This document shows positions 9,772 through 18,399 of a stretch of DNA of 64,000 nt, in pieces; position 1 is the stretch's first letter, and every line of letters begins with the position of its first letter. The notes under the pieces were generated by a model. The model did not search any database. It saw only the letters and a list, made by a program, of their open reading frames with translations, and had not been told where the DNA came from. Position numbers and translations under genes: made by a program. The stretch lies in the NCBI RefSeq assembly GCF_023546765.1, contig NZ_CP097484.1, positions 4,843,501 to 4,907,500 of the forward strand, written 5' to 3'. The stretch is from Methylobacterium tardum. GTDB lineage: Bacteria; Pseudomonadota; Alphaproteobacteria; Rhizobiales; Beijerinckiaceae.

Positions 9772-11042
9772 TCCGGGCCGCCGCCGTGCCGGCGCATCCG
9801 CGCATCCGCCCCGGCTCGGCCGCCTTCTCGGCGCTGCTCGGGCTGCTGGCGGCGCTCCCCACCTTCGGGATCGACATGATCCTGCCGAGCCTGTCGGACA
9901 CGGCCGCCGCGCTGAATGTCCCGCCCTCCGCGATGGGCGCGGCCATGGGCGCCTACCTGCTCGGCCTCGGGGGGGCGCTGCTGGTCTACGGTCCGGTCTC
10001 GGACCGCCTGGGCCGCAAGCCCGCCATCGCCTGCGGCTGCCTGCTCCTGATCGGCGGCAGCCTCGGCTGCGCCGCGGCGCGGACGCTGCCGCACTTCCTG
10101 CTGTTCCGGGCCCTCCAGGGCATCGGCGCCGCCGGCCCCGGCATGGCGGTCCTTGCGATGGTGCGCGACCTGTTCGAGGGCGAGGCGGCGCGGGCCCGGA
10201 TGTCGTTCGTCGTCCTCACCATCAACGTGGTGCCGATGATCGCCCCGACGGTGGGCGCGGGGCTGATGGATCTCGGCGGCTGGCGCCTGATCCACGCCGC
10301 GCCGATCGCCGCCGCCGTGGTGGCGCTGGCGGCGATCCGGCACATCGACGAGCCCCTGCGGCGCGTCCTGGCTCCCGGGCGGGCGGCGACCGGCATCCTA
10401 CGCGGCTACGGCCGGATCCTGGCGAGCCGGGTCTTCCTCGGCTACGCCCTGTGCAACGCCGCGGCGGCGGGCGCGGTGTTCGCCTACATCACCGGCTCCG
10501 CGCTGGTGTTCATCGACGCCCTCGGGTTTCGTCCGCTGACCTACGGGCTGGTCTTCGGGGCGAGCTCCCTGTCGGTGATGGGCGGCGCGTTCCTGAACGG
10601 CCGCCTCGCGGCCCGGAGCATCGGGCCGTCGCGGGTGATCGGCACCGGCCTCGCCCTGGCGACCGCCTCCGCGGCGCTCCTCCTCGGTGCCGCCCTGGCC
10701 GGGCCTCCCGCGGCCCCACCGGTAATCGCCGCGATGGTCGGCGTCGCCCTGGCCTTCGGCCTCGTCTCGCCGAACGCCATGCACGGCGCCACGGAGCTCA
10801 GCCCGGATGCGGCGGGCGCGGCGAGCGCCGTCGCGGTCTTCCTGCAGATGGGCGGCGCGGCCCTCGCGAGCGACCTCGTGGCCCGGTTCTTCGACGGGCG
10901 GTCCGCCCTGTCGATGGCCACCGTGATGCTCGGATGCAGCCTCGCCGCGGCCGCCGCCCAGGCCGGCCTCACGCGCCCGGCCGACCGGCGATCCCCCGCC
11001 CCCTTCCCGTCCCCCGCTCGACAGCACGGAGAAACCGCATGA
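9762..11042 (+). CDS. MFS drug/metabolite exporter, Bcr/CflA type
   Basis: A 426-residue inner-membrane protein with about twelve hydrophobic helices. The loop 2-3 motif A reads DRLGRKPA, and LLFRALQGIGAAGPG in the helix 4-5 region fits Bcr/CflA-type drug:proton antiporters. No ATG lies before the first helix. TTG 9762 is preferred because GGAG sits seven bases upstream; GTG 9786 is the alternative. The start overlaps the upstream glycosyltransferase and the stop overlaps the downstream hydrolase start (ATGA). The three genes form a tight operon, suggesting export of a glycosylated or modified compound. Confidence 0.82.
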   Translation: MGLIRAAAVPAHPRIRPGSAAFSALLGLLAALPTFGIDMILPSLSDTAAALNVPPSAMGAAMGAYLLGLGGALLVYGPVSDRLGRKPAIACGCLLLIGGSLGCAAARTLPHFLLFRALQGIGAAGPGMAVLAMVRDLFEGEAARARMSFVVLTINVVPMIAPTVGAGLMDLGGWRLIHAAPIAAAVVALAAIRHIDEPLRRVLAPGRAATGILRGYGRILASRVFLGYALCNAAAAGAVFAYITGSALVFIDALGFRPLTYGLVFGASSLSVMGGAFLNGRLAARSIGPSRVIGTGLALATASAALLLGAALAGPPAAPPVIAAMVGVALAFGLVSPNAMHGATELSPDAAGAASAVAVFLQMGGAALASDLVARFFDGRSALSMATVMLGCSLAAAAAQAGLTRPADRRSPAPFPSPARQHGETA

Positions 11043-11896
11043 TCTTCGACCCGCCCCCGTGGCAGCCCGTCCACCTGACGCGCGACGGCGCCAAGCTCGC
11101 CCATATCGAGGCCGGACCGCTCACGCCCGAGGGGCAGCCGCTCCTGTTGATCAACGGCTGGACCGGCGATCACGGCATCTTCACGCCGCAGATCCGGCAC
11201 TTCTCGAAGACCCGCCGGGTCGTGGCGGTGGACCTGCGGGGTCACGGCGCCAGCGATGCGCCCGAGCAGGACTACACGATGGCGGGCTTCGCCGACGACA
11301 TCGCGTGGCAAAGCCGGACCCTCGGCTTGGTCAAGCCGGTCGTCATCGGCCACAGCCTCGGCGGCGCGGTGGCCCTCGAGCTGTGCGGCCGCCATCCCGA
11401 CCTCGCCGCCGGTCTCGTGATGATCGATACGATCGTCCTGCCGTCACCGGATGCGGCCGGCAGCCCCGAGATCGAGGGGCTGCTGGCGGGCGTCGGCGGC
11501 CCGGATTACCGGGCCGTCGTGCGCGAGATGGCCTGGTCGATCGGCTGCGACTACGACCACCCGGCGCGGCGGCAGGCACTCTTCGACACGTTCATCCTCG
11601 GCCCCTGCCTGAGGACACCCCAGCACGTGGCCTATTCGGCGCTCCGCAACATGATCCGGCACCACGACCCGGTGCCGGCTGCGCGCGCCTGCCGGATTCC
11701 CATGGCCTACATCTCGGCGGACGTGCCCCTGGTCGAGGCGGCGCGCGACCTGGAGTTGCTGCGCGAACTCTGCCCGCAGGTCGTCACCGCCAAGACGCTG
11801 CTCGCGGGCCACTTCAACACGATCGAGGTGGCCGAGCAGGTCAACGCGATGATCGAGCGCTTCCTGGCGGTCGGCCTGCGGAGCCGCGGGCGATAG
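11039..11896 (+). CDS. alpha/beta hydrolase
   Basis: A 285-residue alpha/beta hydrolase-fold protein without a signal peptide. The oxyanion segment is INGWTGDHG at about 38, the nucleophile elbow GHSLGG (Ser about 103), and the C-terminal catalytic His lies in AGHFNTIE at about 259. The family includes esterases, lactonases and C-C bond hydrolases, so no substrate can be assigned. Its ATG overlaps the exporter stop by four bases, making it the third gene of the glycosyltransferase-exporter-hydrolase operon. Confidence 0.82.
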   Translation: MIFDPPPWQPVHLTRDGAKLAHIEAGPLTPEGQPLLLINGWTGDHGIFTPQIRHFSKTRRVVAVDLRGHGASDAPEQDYTMAGFADDIAWQSRTLGLVKPVVIGHSLGGAVALELCGRHPDLAAGLVMIDTIVLPSPDAAGSPEIEGLLAGVGGPDYRAVVREMAWSIGCDYDHPARRQALFDTFILGPCLRTPQHVAYSALRNMIRHHDPVPAARACRIPMAYISADVPLVEAARDLELLRELCPQVVTAKTLLAGHFNTIEVAEQVNAMIERFLAVGLRSRGR

Positions 11897-12463
11897 CCGC
11901 GCCCTGCGGAAGGCGAGGCTCCGGTGGCGGCGCGGACCGGCGCGCCCGGCTCACTCCGCCACTGAGGGATGGATGGTCACGCCGCGTCTCCGAAGAGGAG
12001 CGACGCCCGCTTCTTCCCCTCGTGGCCAAGGGTTGCACATCGGGTGATTGTCATCTCCCGTTTGAGACAGCCTCTCCATCTTCTTTTCTCTATCGCCGCA
12101 TCTCCGCGTCATCCCGGGGCCGCGCAGCGGAGCCCGGGATCCAGACACGCCGACGCGGCAAGACCTTGCGCTGAGAGCGGTTCTGGGTTGCCCGCCTCCG
12201 GCGTGCCCCTCCGGGTCCGGGCTCGCCTGCGGCGCCCCGAAATGACGGGCTCACTCAACAGGCACATGCCATCGACAGGCAGATAAATTTTTTCACGCTT
12301 ATCGCGTGTAGCCCTCGTGGGCAGGCTCTGAAGGTGGGGGTGGAGCAGAACGCACAAGGTGGAACCGCAAACCCGCATGTAGGCGGGACATCGAGCCACA
12401 TGCGGCACCGGAGGCGGTGCCACAACCGGACTGACAGCACCGCCAGCGCGCACCGATCAGGCG
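11897..12463. other. intergenic stretch with a dispersed repeat and inverted-repeat-rich DNA
   Basis: No convincing gene is present. The stretch holds a copy of dispersed repeat A at about 12107-12249. Further right, 12260-12450 has short hairpin-forming sequences and lower GC. Several overlapping frames here look like shadows. Confidence 0.5.
12107..12249. repeat. dispersed intergenic repeat A, copy 1
   Basis: The element begins CGTCATCCCGGGGCCGCG and continues with a CAGCGGAGCCCGGGA palindromic core. It ends CTCGCCTGCGGCGCCCCG then ATGACGGG, so its ends are roughly inverted. A second copy at 24278-24391 has the same ends and a different middle. It resembles the short dispersed intergenic repeats common in this lineage and codes for nothing. 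Confidence 0.7.
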
Positions 12464-12718
12464 TCACCGCGATCTGCCGCCACCGATCCCGTCCTGGCCG
12501 GACCGATCACCCAGGAGGCGCCGCGCCGATGTGATGACCTGGAGCGTCTGAGAGCTCAGCTGCTCCGCACGTGCCCGCCGCTCGTAATCCCGCAGGCGCA
12601 GGACAAGATCTTCGTCACGCACGACCCCGTGATCCAGACCGCCGATCACAGACTCGGTGATCGTCCGCCTCAACAACGTCTCGAAGACGTCGTCCGTATC
12701 CGCCCACCCTTCAACCAT
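12464..12718 (-). CDS. small conserved hypothetical protein
   Basis: An 84-residue soluble, charged, mostly helical protein (DDVFETLLRRTITESVIGG near the start). ATG 12718 has AGGAGA about eight bases upstream, which supports it as a real gene. No domain is recognised; the helical, acidic and arginine-rich character could suit a small regulatory protein. It sits alone between a repeat-rich spacer and another small leftward gene. Confidence 0.55.
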   Translation of the reverse strand: MVEGWADTDDVFETLLRRTITESVIGGLDHGVVRDEDLVLRLRDYERRARAEQLSSQTLQVITSARRLLGDRSGQDGIGGGRSR

Positions 12719-12777
12719 GAGGACTTCTCCTTTCGTGAAGCGGAGCCTTTCTTGATGGGCCGGGTTACGGCTTGATT

Positions 12778-12963
12778 TCAGAACATCTGACGCACGAAAC
12801 GCAGCGCGCCGGACGTGTCCGCGCGCACATCCCGGGAGGATGGCTCTTCCGCCCGCCGGCGCTTCTGCTCGTGCAGTCCGGCGCGCCGAATGTTATGATC
12901 GTAACCGTCGGCCGAGCTTCCGAAATCATCCTGTAGCTCGGGCTTCCGAGAGTTCTCGCGCAT
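12778..12963 (-). CDS. small hypothetical protein divergent from the P450 gene
   Basis: A 61-residue, highly charged product with no hydrophobic segment. It starts at ATG 12963; an in-frame GTG lies one codon earlier. It is divergent from the P450 gene, whose start is only 20 bases away, so the two would share a promoter region. The upstream Shine-Dalgarno is weak and no family is recognised. Confidence 0.4.
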   Translation of the reverse strand: MRENSRKPELQDDFGSSADGYDHNIRRAGLHEQKRRRAEEPSSRDVRADTSGALRFVRQMF

Positions 12964-12983
12964 CACAGCAGCGAGGATGACAG

Positions 12984-14222
12984 ATGAACGGAACCGATGA
13001 CCCGACGCGTCACGCCGACCTGTCCGCGATCCCGGACGGCGTCCCGACGCTGACGGTGGCGGAGCTGGAGGCCGATCCGCACGGCGTGTTCCGTACCTGG
13101 CGACCCCGGCTGCCCGTCGTCGGCCACGAGGTCGCGGGCTACCTCGTGCTCCGTGCCCGCGATGTCGACCTGCTGATGCGCGACCCCCGCGCCCGGGCGA
13201 CGGAGACGCTCTATCCGGAGACGCGCGGGATCCCGGAAGGCACGCTGTTCGACATCTTCGCGCACGGGATGCTCACCGCCAACGGGACCGTCCATCGCCG
13301 GCGCCGCTCGCCCTTCACCCGCACCTTCGCGGCCCGGATGATCGAAGGCCTGCGCCCCCGGATCCGGGCGGCCGCGGAAAGCCTCGTCCGGGACGTGCTG
13401 GCGGAGGACGAGGTCGACCTCGTCGAGCGCTACACGTCCCTGATCCCGGCCCAGACCATCGCCGACATCCTCGGCCTGCCGCGCGACGACATCCCGCGCT
13501 TCACGCGGCTCGCCTACGAGGTCTCCCGGGTGCTGAGCTTCACCTTCGGACCGGAGGACATCCCGGATCTCGAAGCGGCGGCGCTCGCGCTGCAGGATTA
13601 CGTGCGCGCGATCCTCGAGGCGCGCCGGTCGTCGCCCCAGGACGATTTCCTGTCGCGCTTCCTGGCGGAGGCGGATGCGGCGGGCGAACTCACCCCGCAG
13701 GAGGTGGTCGTCCAGCTCGTGCAGATGATCATCGGCGGCACCGACACGACCCGGGTCGCCGGCGCGATGCAGGTGGCACTGCTGCTGCAGCATCCCGAGC
13801 AATGGGCGGCGGTGAGCCGCGATCCCGGCCTGATCCCGGCCGCGGTGGCGGAGTCGCTCCGCTACGAGCCGAGCGTCGGCTCCGCCGGGCGGGTCGCCCA
13901 GGAGGATATTGCGCTCGACGGGCATGTCGTGCCGGCCGGTAGCATGATCCTGCTCTCGACGCTGTCGGCGCTGCGGGACGAAGCGGTCTACGCACATCCC
14001 GACACGTTCGACATCCGGCGCGCCGACCTTCCGCGCCTGCATCCGATCTTCGGCGGCGGCGCGCACCGCTGCATCGGCGAGGCCCTGGCCCGGATCGAGC
14101 TGGAAGAGGGCCTGGGCGCCCTGATGCGTCTCGCCCCAGACCTGCGCCTGACCGGCGCTATGCCGGCCATCCAGGGCCATAGCGGCATCCGCCGCATCGA
14201 TGCGCTGCGGGTCGCCGCCTAG
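12984..14222 (+). CDS. cytochrome P450 (soluble bacterial CYP)
   Basis: A 412-residue soluble monooxygenase. The I-helix oxygen-activation motif is IIGGTDTTR at about 250, the K-helix ExxR is ESLRYEPS at about 290, and the haem loop FGGGAHRCIGEALAR carries the thiolate Cys at about 359. The length fits class I bacterial P450s that need separate ferredoxin and reductase partners; none is adjacent. GAGG lies about eight bases before ATG 12984. It is followed 140 bases later by a second glycosyltransferase in the same direction, suggesting that a hydroxylated product is then glycosylated. This is inferred from context only. Confidence 0.9.
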   Translation: MNGTDDPTRHADLSAIPDGVPTLTVAELEADPHGVFRTWRPRLPVVGHEVAGYLVLRARDVDLLMRDPRARATETLYPETRGIPEGTLFDIFAHGMLTANGTVHRRRRSPFTRTFAARMIEGLRPRIRAAAESLVRDVLAEDEVDLVERYTSLIPAQTIADILGLPRDDIPRFTRLAYEVSRVLSFTFGPEDIPDLEAAALALQDYVRAILEARRSSPQDDFLSRFLAEADAAGELTPQEVVVQLVQMIIGGTDTTRVAGAMQVALLLQHPEQWAAVSRDPGLIPAAVAESLRYEPSVGSAGRVAQEDIALDGHVVPAGSMILLSTLSALRDEAVYAHPDTFDIRRADLPRLHPIFGGGAHRCIGEALARIELEEGLGALMRLAPDLRLTGAMPAIQGHSGIRRIDALRVAA

Positions 14223-14362
14223 GGCCTGCCCGCCCCCGTTTCAGCCGTAACCGTTTCGGCCGCGCTCCGCAGCCGCGCCGTAACAGGCCGCCCCCAGCCT
14301 GTCTCCCGGGCCTCGCGGCGATCGTGCGGCGCCCGCTATCCCCCTCACAGATAGGACATGCG

Positions 14363-15667
14363 ATGAAGGTCCTTCTCTGCTCGACGCCCGCCACCGGGCA
14401 TCTCAACCCCCTGCTGGCCATCGCCCGCATGCTGGTCGATGACGGCCACGAGGTCATGGTCCTGTCGGGCTCCGCCTTCCGCGACCGCATCACGGCATCG
14501 GGCGCGCGCTTCATGGCCCTGCCGGGGATAGCGGATTTCGACGGCCGCGATCTCCGCGCCGTCGTGCCCGAACTGGCTCAGATCCCGCCCGGGCCGGATT
14601 GGCTGCGCGTCGCCATGGAGCGGATCTTCGTCGACCGGATCCCCGACCAGCACCAGGGCCTGCGCGCGGCGCTGCGGGCCTTTCCCGCCTCGGTGGTGAT
14701 CGGCGACGACATGTTCTTCGGCGCCCTGCCGCTGCTGCTCGGGCCGCGGGCGGAGCGTCCCGCCATCGTCCTGTGCGGCACCTCGTTCCTCCACTGCACG
14801 CGCCCCGACAAAGCCCCGGCTTTCATGGGCCTTCCGCCGGCGGAGTCACCGGAGCAGGAGAGGGCCTACGGACGGATCGCCGAGGCCTACGACGCGGCGG
14901 TCGACCGGCCGGTCGGGCTGAGCCTCGCCGCCGTGCTGGCGAAGCTCGGCCTGGCGGCGCCGCCCTGGCCGCTGTTCGACGCGGTCGTCCGGCTCGCCGA
15001 CACCTACCTGCAGCTCACCGTGCCAAGCTTCGAATACCCGTTCGCGATGCCGCCGACGGTGCGCTTCATCGGAGCCCTGCCGATCGTCCCGGGTCAGGCG
15101 GCGCTCCCGCCCTGGGCCGGCGATCTCGACGGCACCCGCAAGGTCGTGCTCGTCACGCAGGGCACGGTCGCGAACCACGATTTCGGCCTGCTCGTCGGCC
15201 CGGCCCTCCAGGCTCTCGCCGGGGAGCCCGACATCCTGACCGTGGTGACGGCGGGCGGGCGGGGCTTGGACGCCATCCCGGGTCCGATTCCCGCCAATGC
15301 GCGGCTGTCACAATACCTGCCGTTCGAGTGGCTGCTGCCCCGGATCGACGCCATGGTGACCAATGGCGGCTACGGGAGCGTCAACCAGGCGCTGAGCTTC
15401 GGAATCCCGCTCGTCGCCGCCGGTCTCACCGAGGACAAGGCCGACGTGAACGCCCGCATCGCGTGGTCGGGGGCCGGGATCGATCTCGCCACGAACGAGC
15501 CGACGCCGGCGGCGATCCGGCGGGCGGTCCGGACCGTGCTCGACGCGCCGGGCCACCGCCGGGAGGCGCAGCGCCTCGCCGCCGCCTATGCGACGTACGA
15601 CGCGAAGGCCGAGATCCTGCGGCTCCTGTCCCAATACGGCGGCGGCCGCGTGCGCAACGCCGCCTGA
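14363..15667 (+). CDS. GT-B fold glycosyltransferase (UGT/YjiC-like), second copy
   Basis: A 434-residue enzyme of the same broad family as 8503-9771 but clearly diverged. It starts MKVLLCSTPATGHLNPLLAI, the acceptor-domain opening, and has the donor-site signature VTNGGYGSVNQALSFGIPLV with a following EDK triad. ATG 14363 has an AGGA element upstream, and the longer reading from 14324 adds unsupported residues. It lies downstream of the P450 and is followed by a clear terminator at 15733-15761, so the two may form one transcription unit. Confidence 0.82.
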   Translation: MKVLLCSTPATGHLNPLLAIARMLVDDGHEVMVLSGSAFRDRITASGARFMALPGIADFDGRDLRAVVPELAQIPPGPDWLRVAMERIFVDRIPDQHQGLRAALRAFPASVVIGDDMFFGALPLLLGPRAERPAIVLCGTSFLHCTRPDKAPAFMGLPPAESPEQERAYGRIAEAYDAAVDRPVGLSLAAVLAKLGLAAPPWPLFDAVVRLADTYLQLTVPSFEYPFAMPPTVRFIGALPIVPGQAALPPWAGDLDGTRKVVLVTQGTVANHDFGLLVGPALQALAGEPDILTVVTAGGRGLDAIPGPIPANARLSQYLPFEWLLPRIDAMVTNGGYGSVNQALSFGIPLVAAGLTEDKADVNARIAWSGAGIDLATNEPTPAAIRRAVRTVLDAPGHRREAQRLAAAYATYDAKAEILRLLSQYGGGRVRNAA

Positions 15668-15732
15668 GCGAACACCGGACCTTGCCGAGGGCCGCCGCGG
15701 GAAAAGCGGCCGCCCTCTCTGTGACCATGACG

Positions 15733-15761
15733 GCACCCGGCCCGCTGGATCGGGTGCTTTT
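15733..15761 (+). terminator. rho-independent terminator after the second glycosyltransferase
   Basis: A perfect 7-bp stem, GCACCCG at 15733-15739 with CGGGTGC at 15751-15757, is followed directly by TTTT. It ends the P450-glycosyltransferase unit. Confidence 0.75.
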
Positions 15762-15769
15762 CGCGTGAT

Positions 15770-15930
15770 TTCACGCCAAATCAAATAATAAATAGATATT
15801 GGTCAGAAAATTCCTCGAAATATTGAAAACATCTGCCACATTTCCGCTGTAATAGCATTTCCGCTTTGCGGAACAGCGGCGAAATATCGAAGATGTACGC
15901 ATGAGGCTCCGAAATTCGGAGCTCAGAACC
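15770..15930. promoter_or_regulatory. AT-rich upstream region of the secreted protein-cyclase-PCS unit
   Basis: Bases 15770-15900 are AT-rich against the background and precede the rightward three-gene unit. The stretch probably holds its promoter. A small hairpin (TTCCGC facing GCGGAA at about 15859-15872) is visible. No specific factor can be named. Confidence 0.4.
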
Positions 15931-16176
15931 ATGACCCACTATCGGACACGATCCACGGCAGGCGCCGCGATCGCAGCCTTTGTCCTCGCGCTGGCGGCCC
16001 CGAATGCTGCGTGGTCGCAGCCGATCCCGCGCTTCGCGCAGCCCGACGTTCCGAGCCTGGCCGCGATGGCCCATCCCCTCCCGGCCGTGCGGGGCCAGGA
16101 TTCCCGCTCTCCCGCTGTCGAGCGCGAGCACCTCAAGGCACAGCGCATCATCAACCGCGTCTGCTCGGGCTGCTGA
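15931..16176 (+). CDS. small secreted protein ending in Cys-Ser-Gly-Cys
   Basis: An 81-residue protein with a clear signal peptide (hydrophobic stretch AAIAAFVLALAAP, cleavage likely near NAAWSQ). The mature part is short and Pro-rich and ends in CSGC. These are its only cysteines, suggesting a disulfide or metal/thiol site at the extreme C-terminus. The start is set at ATG 15931, with GGAG about nine bases upstream; ATG 15901 would add ten residues. Its stop overlaps the start of the cyclase gene (TGATG), so the two are translationally coupled. No family is recognised. Confidence 0.6.
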   Translation: MTHYRTRSTAGAAIAAFVLALAAPNAAWSQPIPRFAQPDVPSLAAMAHPLPAVRGQDSRSPAVEREHLKAQRIINRVCSGC

Positions 16177-17105
16177 TGCCAACGATGTCCCTTCCGGACG
16201 CCCGCACGGCGGCGGCGGACGCCGGTCCCGGGTCCGGTCGGGAGCGCCGGGAAGCCGGGCCGGCGCAGTCCGTCCGCCAACGCGACACCGCCGCGGCATG
16301 GGGCGCCCCGCTCCTGGCCGCGGCGGCGATGCCGCTGCTTCTGGGACTCGCAACCGCGACGGCGCCGGAACCCGTCACCCTCAGCCTCGCCGGGCTTGCC
16401 CTGACGTGGCTCGCGCTGCGGACGCAGCGCCTGCGCTCCGCGGCCCGGATCGCGACGCGCCATCGCGACAACCTCGCGCGCCTGGCTGCGCCGGCGGTCG
16501 CCCGCTTGGTTGCCGAGACCGATTCGGTCGCGCTGCGCGCCGGCTGGGAGCAGGAGGCGACGGTGCTGTTTGCCGACATCCGCGGCTTCACCCGTCTGTG
16601 CGAGACCTTGGCGCCCGGCGAGGTTGCGGCGTTCCTCGCGGAGTTCCGGACGCGCACCGCGCGGGCGATCGAGGCGGCGGGCGGCCTTGTCGACAAGTTC
16701 GTCGGCGACGAGGTCATGGCCGTGTTCGGCGTGCCGCACGCGGCGCCTGGGGATACCGATCGCGCCGTGGCGGCGGCCCGCGCACTCGCGGCCGCGATGA
16801 CGGCCTGGAGCGGCGAGCGGGAACAGGCAGGCCTGCCGCCGGTCCGGATCGGGATCGGGCTGCACCGCGGCTCGGTCTTCATCGGTACCATCGGGGCGGA
16901 GCGCGTCGAGTTCACCGCGGTCGGCGACACCGTCAACGTGGCCCGCCGCCTAGAGCAGATGACCCGCACCCTGGCCTGCGACTGCATCGTTTCGGAGGCC
17001 GTGGTTCGGGATGCGACCTCCGGCGAGGCGCGGATCGTCGCCGTTCGGCCGGTGCGCGGAGCCTGTGCCGTCCTGCGCCTGTTCGCCATCCGGCTGGCTC
17101 CGTAG
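16176..17105 (+). CDS. class III adenylate/guanylate cyclase, membrane-anchored
   Basis: A 309-residue protein with two hydrophobic segments at about 40-85, then a class III cyclase domain. The metal-binding segment is VLFADIRGFTRL, the second metal Asp lies in DKFVGDEVMAVFG, and the transition-state Asn/Arg pair is in GDTVNVARRLE. The Lys of DKFVGDE and the Thr of EFTAVGDTVN suit ATP over GTP, so cyclic AMP is the likely product. This is inferred from motifs. ATG 16176 overlaps the stop of the upstream secreted Cys protein. The phytochelatin-synthase-like gene follows 40 bases later. Confidence 0.85.
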   Translation: MPTMSLPDARTAAADAGPGSGRERREAGPAQSVRQRDTAAAWGAPLLAAAAMPLLLGLATATAPEPVTLSLAGLALTWLALRTQRLRSAARIATRHRDNLARLAAPAVARLVAETDSVALRAGWEQEATVLFADIRGFTRLCETLAPGEVAAFLAEFRTRTARAIEAAGGLVDKFVGDEVMAVFGVPHAAPGDTDRAVAAARALAAAMTAWSGEREQAGLPPVRIGIGLHRGSVFIGTIGAERVEFTAVGDTVNVARRLEQMTRTLACDCIVSEAVVRDATSGEARIVAVRPVRGACAVLRLFAIRLAP

Positions 17106-17145
17106 CGGCCGGGCGCAATCCCATTCGACGCGGAGGGCTTGCAGC

Positions 17146-17877
17146 ATGGTAGCCGAACAGGTGCGACGCGGCCGTGGCTGGAGGCGCCGCCGGTCCGCTG
17201 TCCTCGGCGCGATCGCGCTCTTGGCCGGGATCCTCGGCGCCGCGATCCTCGGTCCGCGTCTCGTCAGCCCGAACGCCGACACGTCCGTGATCTCGATCGC
17301 GACGGGCTCGGACTTTCACGATCCTGCCCTTCTGGCGCGGGCCTGGGCCCTGCCCGTGGCCGCGGCGTACCGGCGTCGTCCTTACGAATACCAGAGCAAC
17401 CCGAGCTTCTGCGGTCCTGCCAGCGTAGCGAACCTGCTCCGCTCCCTCGGCGTCGATTTTTCACAAGCCGACGTGCTCCGCGGCACGGCGTTTCAGCCCT
17501 GGTTCGGCGTGCTGGTGAACGGCCTGACGCTGGATGAGCTGGCGTCGCTGATCCGAAGGCGGCTCGATCGTCCGGTCCGTGTTGTCCGTGATCTCTCGTT
17601 GCCTGAGTTCCGCGCGGCGATGATCAGCGGCAACGATCCCGCCAAGCGGCTGATCGTCAACTTTCACCGGGGGCCCTTGTTCGGCCGGGGCGCCGGGCAC
17701 TTCTCGCCGATCCTCGGATATCTCCCGGACCGAGATCTCGTCTTTGTCGGCGATGTGAACGGCGATTACCGGCCTTTTCTTGTCGGCAGCGAGCGCTTGT
17801 GGCGCGCCGTCACGACGCTCGACGCCACGTCCGGCAAAGCCCGTGGCTTGCTGATCATCGACGCGGCCGTGCCTTAG
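17146..17877 (+). CDS. phytochelatin synthase-like papain-fold protein
   Basis: A 243-residue protein anchored or exported by an N-terminal hydrophobic segment (about 18-40). The papain-like triad of bacterial phytochelatin synthase-type proteins is visible: Cys in SNPSFCGPASVAN (about 89), His in GHFSPILGY (about 185) and Asp in FVGDVNGDY (about 203). Bacterial members usually hydrolyse glutathione to gamma-Glu-Cys rather than build long phytochelatins. The start is ATG 17146, with GGAGGG about nine bases upstream. Its place after a cyclase and a tiny CSGC secreted protein hints at a thiol- or metal-linked envelope function. Confidence 0.8.
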   Translation: MVAEQVRRGRGWRRRRSAVLGAIALLAGILGAAILGPRLVSPNADTSVISIATGSDFHDPALLARAWALPVAAAYRRRPYEYQSNPSFCGPASVANLLRSLGVDFSQADVLRGTAFQPWFGVLVNGLTLDELASLIRRRLDRPVRVVRDLSLPEFRAAMISGNDPAKRLIVNFHRGPLFGRGAGHFSPILGYLPDRDLVFVGDVNGDYRPFLVGSERLWRAVTTLDATSGKARGLLIIDAAVP

Positions 17878-18000
17878 CGCGCTCAAGGCGACGTGGATGC
17901 GGCCGAGGCGCCGAGCCCCGGCTCGCAAAAGGAAGACCCGGCCGCGGTATCATCCGCGGCCGAGCCTCAGGCAGCGGCGCCGACGGCGACCGCTCGGTCA

Positions 18001-18201
18001 TTACACGCGGTGGTGCCTGTGCCGATGCATCATACGGCGCATCCGGCGGATCGGATGCCAGCGAACGTCCGTGATGCTGCCCGGGGCACCGGCAACCGTC
18101 GCGGCTGGCACCGGGCTGAGTGGGGCCGCTGAGGCCGGGGCAACAAACGCGGCGGCACTGAACGTGGCCAGGAGAGCGGCGGTGATCATCGATGTGCGCA
18201 A
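18001..18201 (-). CDS. small secreted His/Arg-rich protein
   Basis: A 66-residue product with a typical signal peptide (MITAALLATFSAAAFVAPASA, cleaved after ASA) and a mature tail ending in clustered Arg, Met and His residues. TTG 18201 is taken as start because an AGGAAG element lies about eight bases upstream; ATG 18189 is possible. The basic histidine-rich tail could bind metal or anionic polymers, but no family is assigned. Confidence 0.5.
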   Translation of the reverse strand: MRTSMITAALLATFSAAAFVAPASAAPLSPVPAATVAGAPGSITDVRWHPIRRMRRMMHRHRHHRV

Positions 18202-18399
18202 GGAAGGCTTCCTCTCGTACCGCCCGTTGGAGCCGGATAACCAGCGGATCGAGGGGCAGCAAAACGTCCTCGACCCCTTGAGGAAGGCAGGGCGCTGATT
18301 GATGGTTCCGGAGGACCGATCACGAAAGAGTTTAGCGTCGCGGCACCCGCCCGAGCGGGACGCTGTCGCTCTGGGTCGCGGACCGAGAGATGGGCTCGA

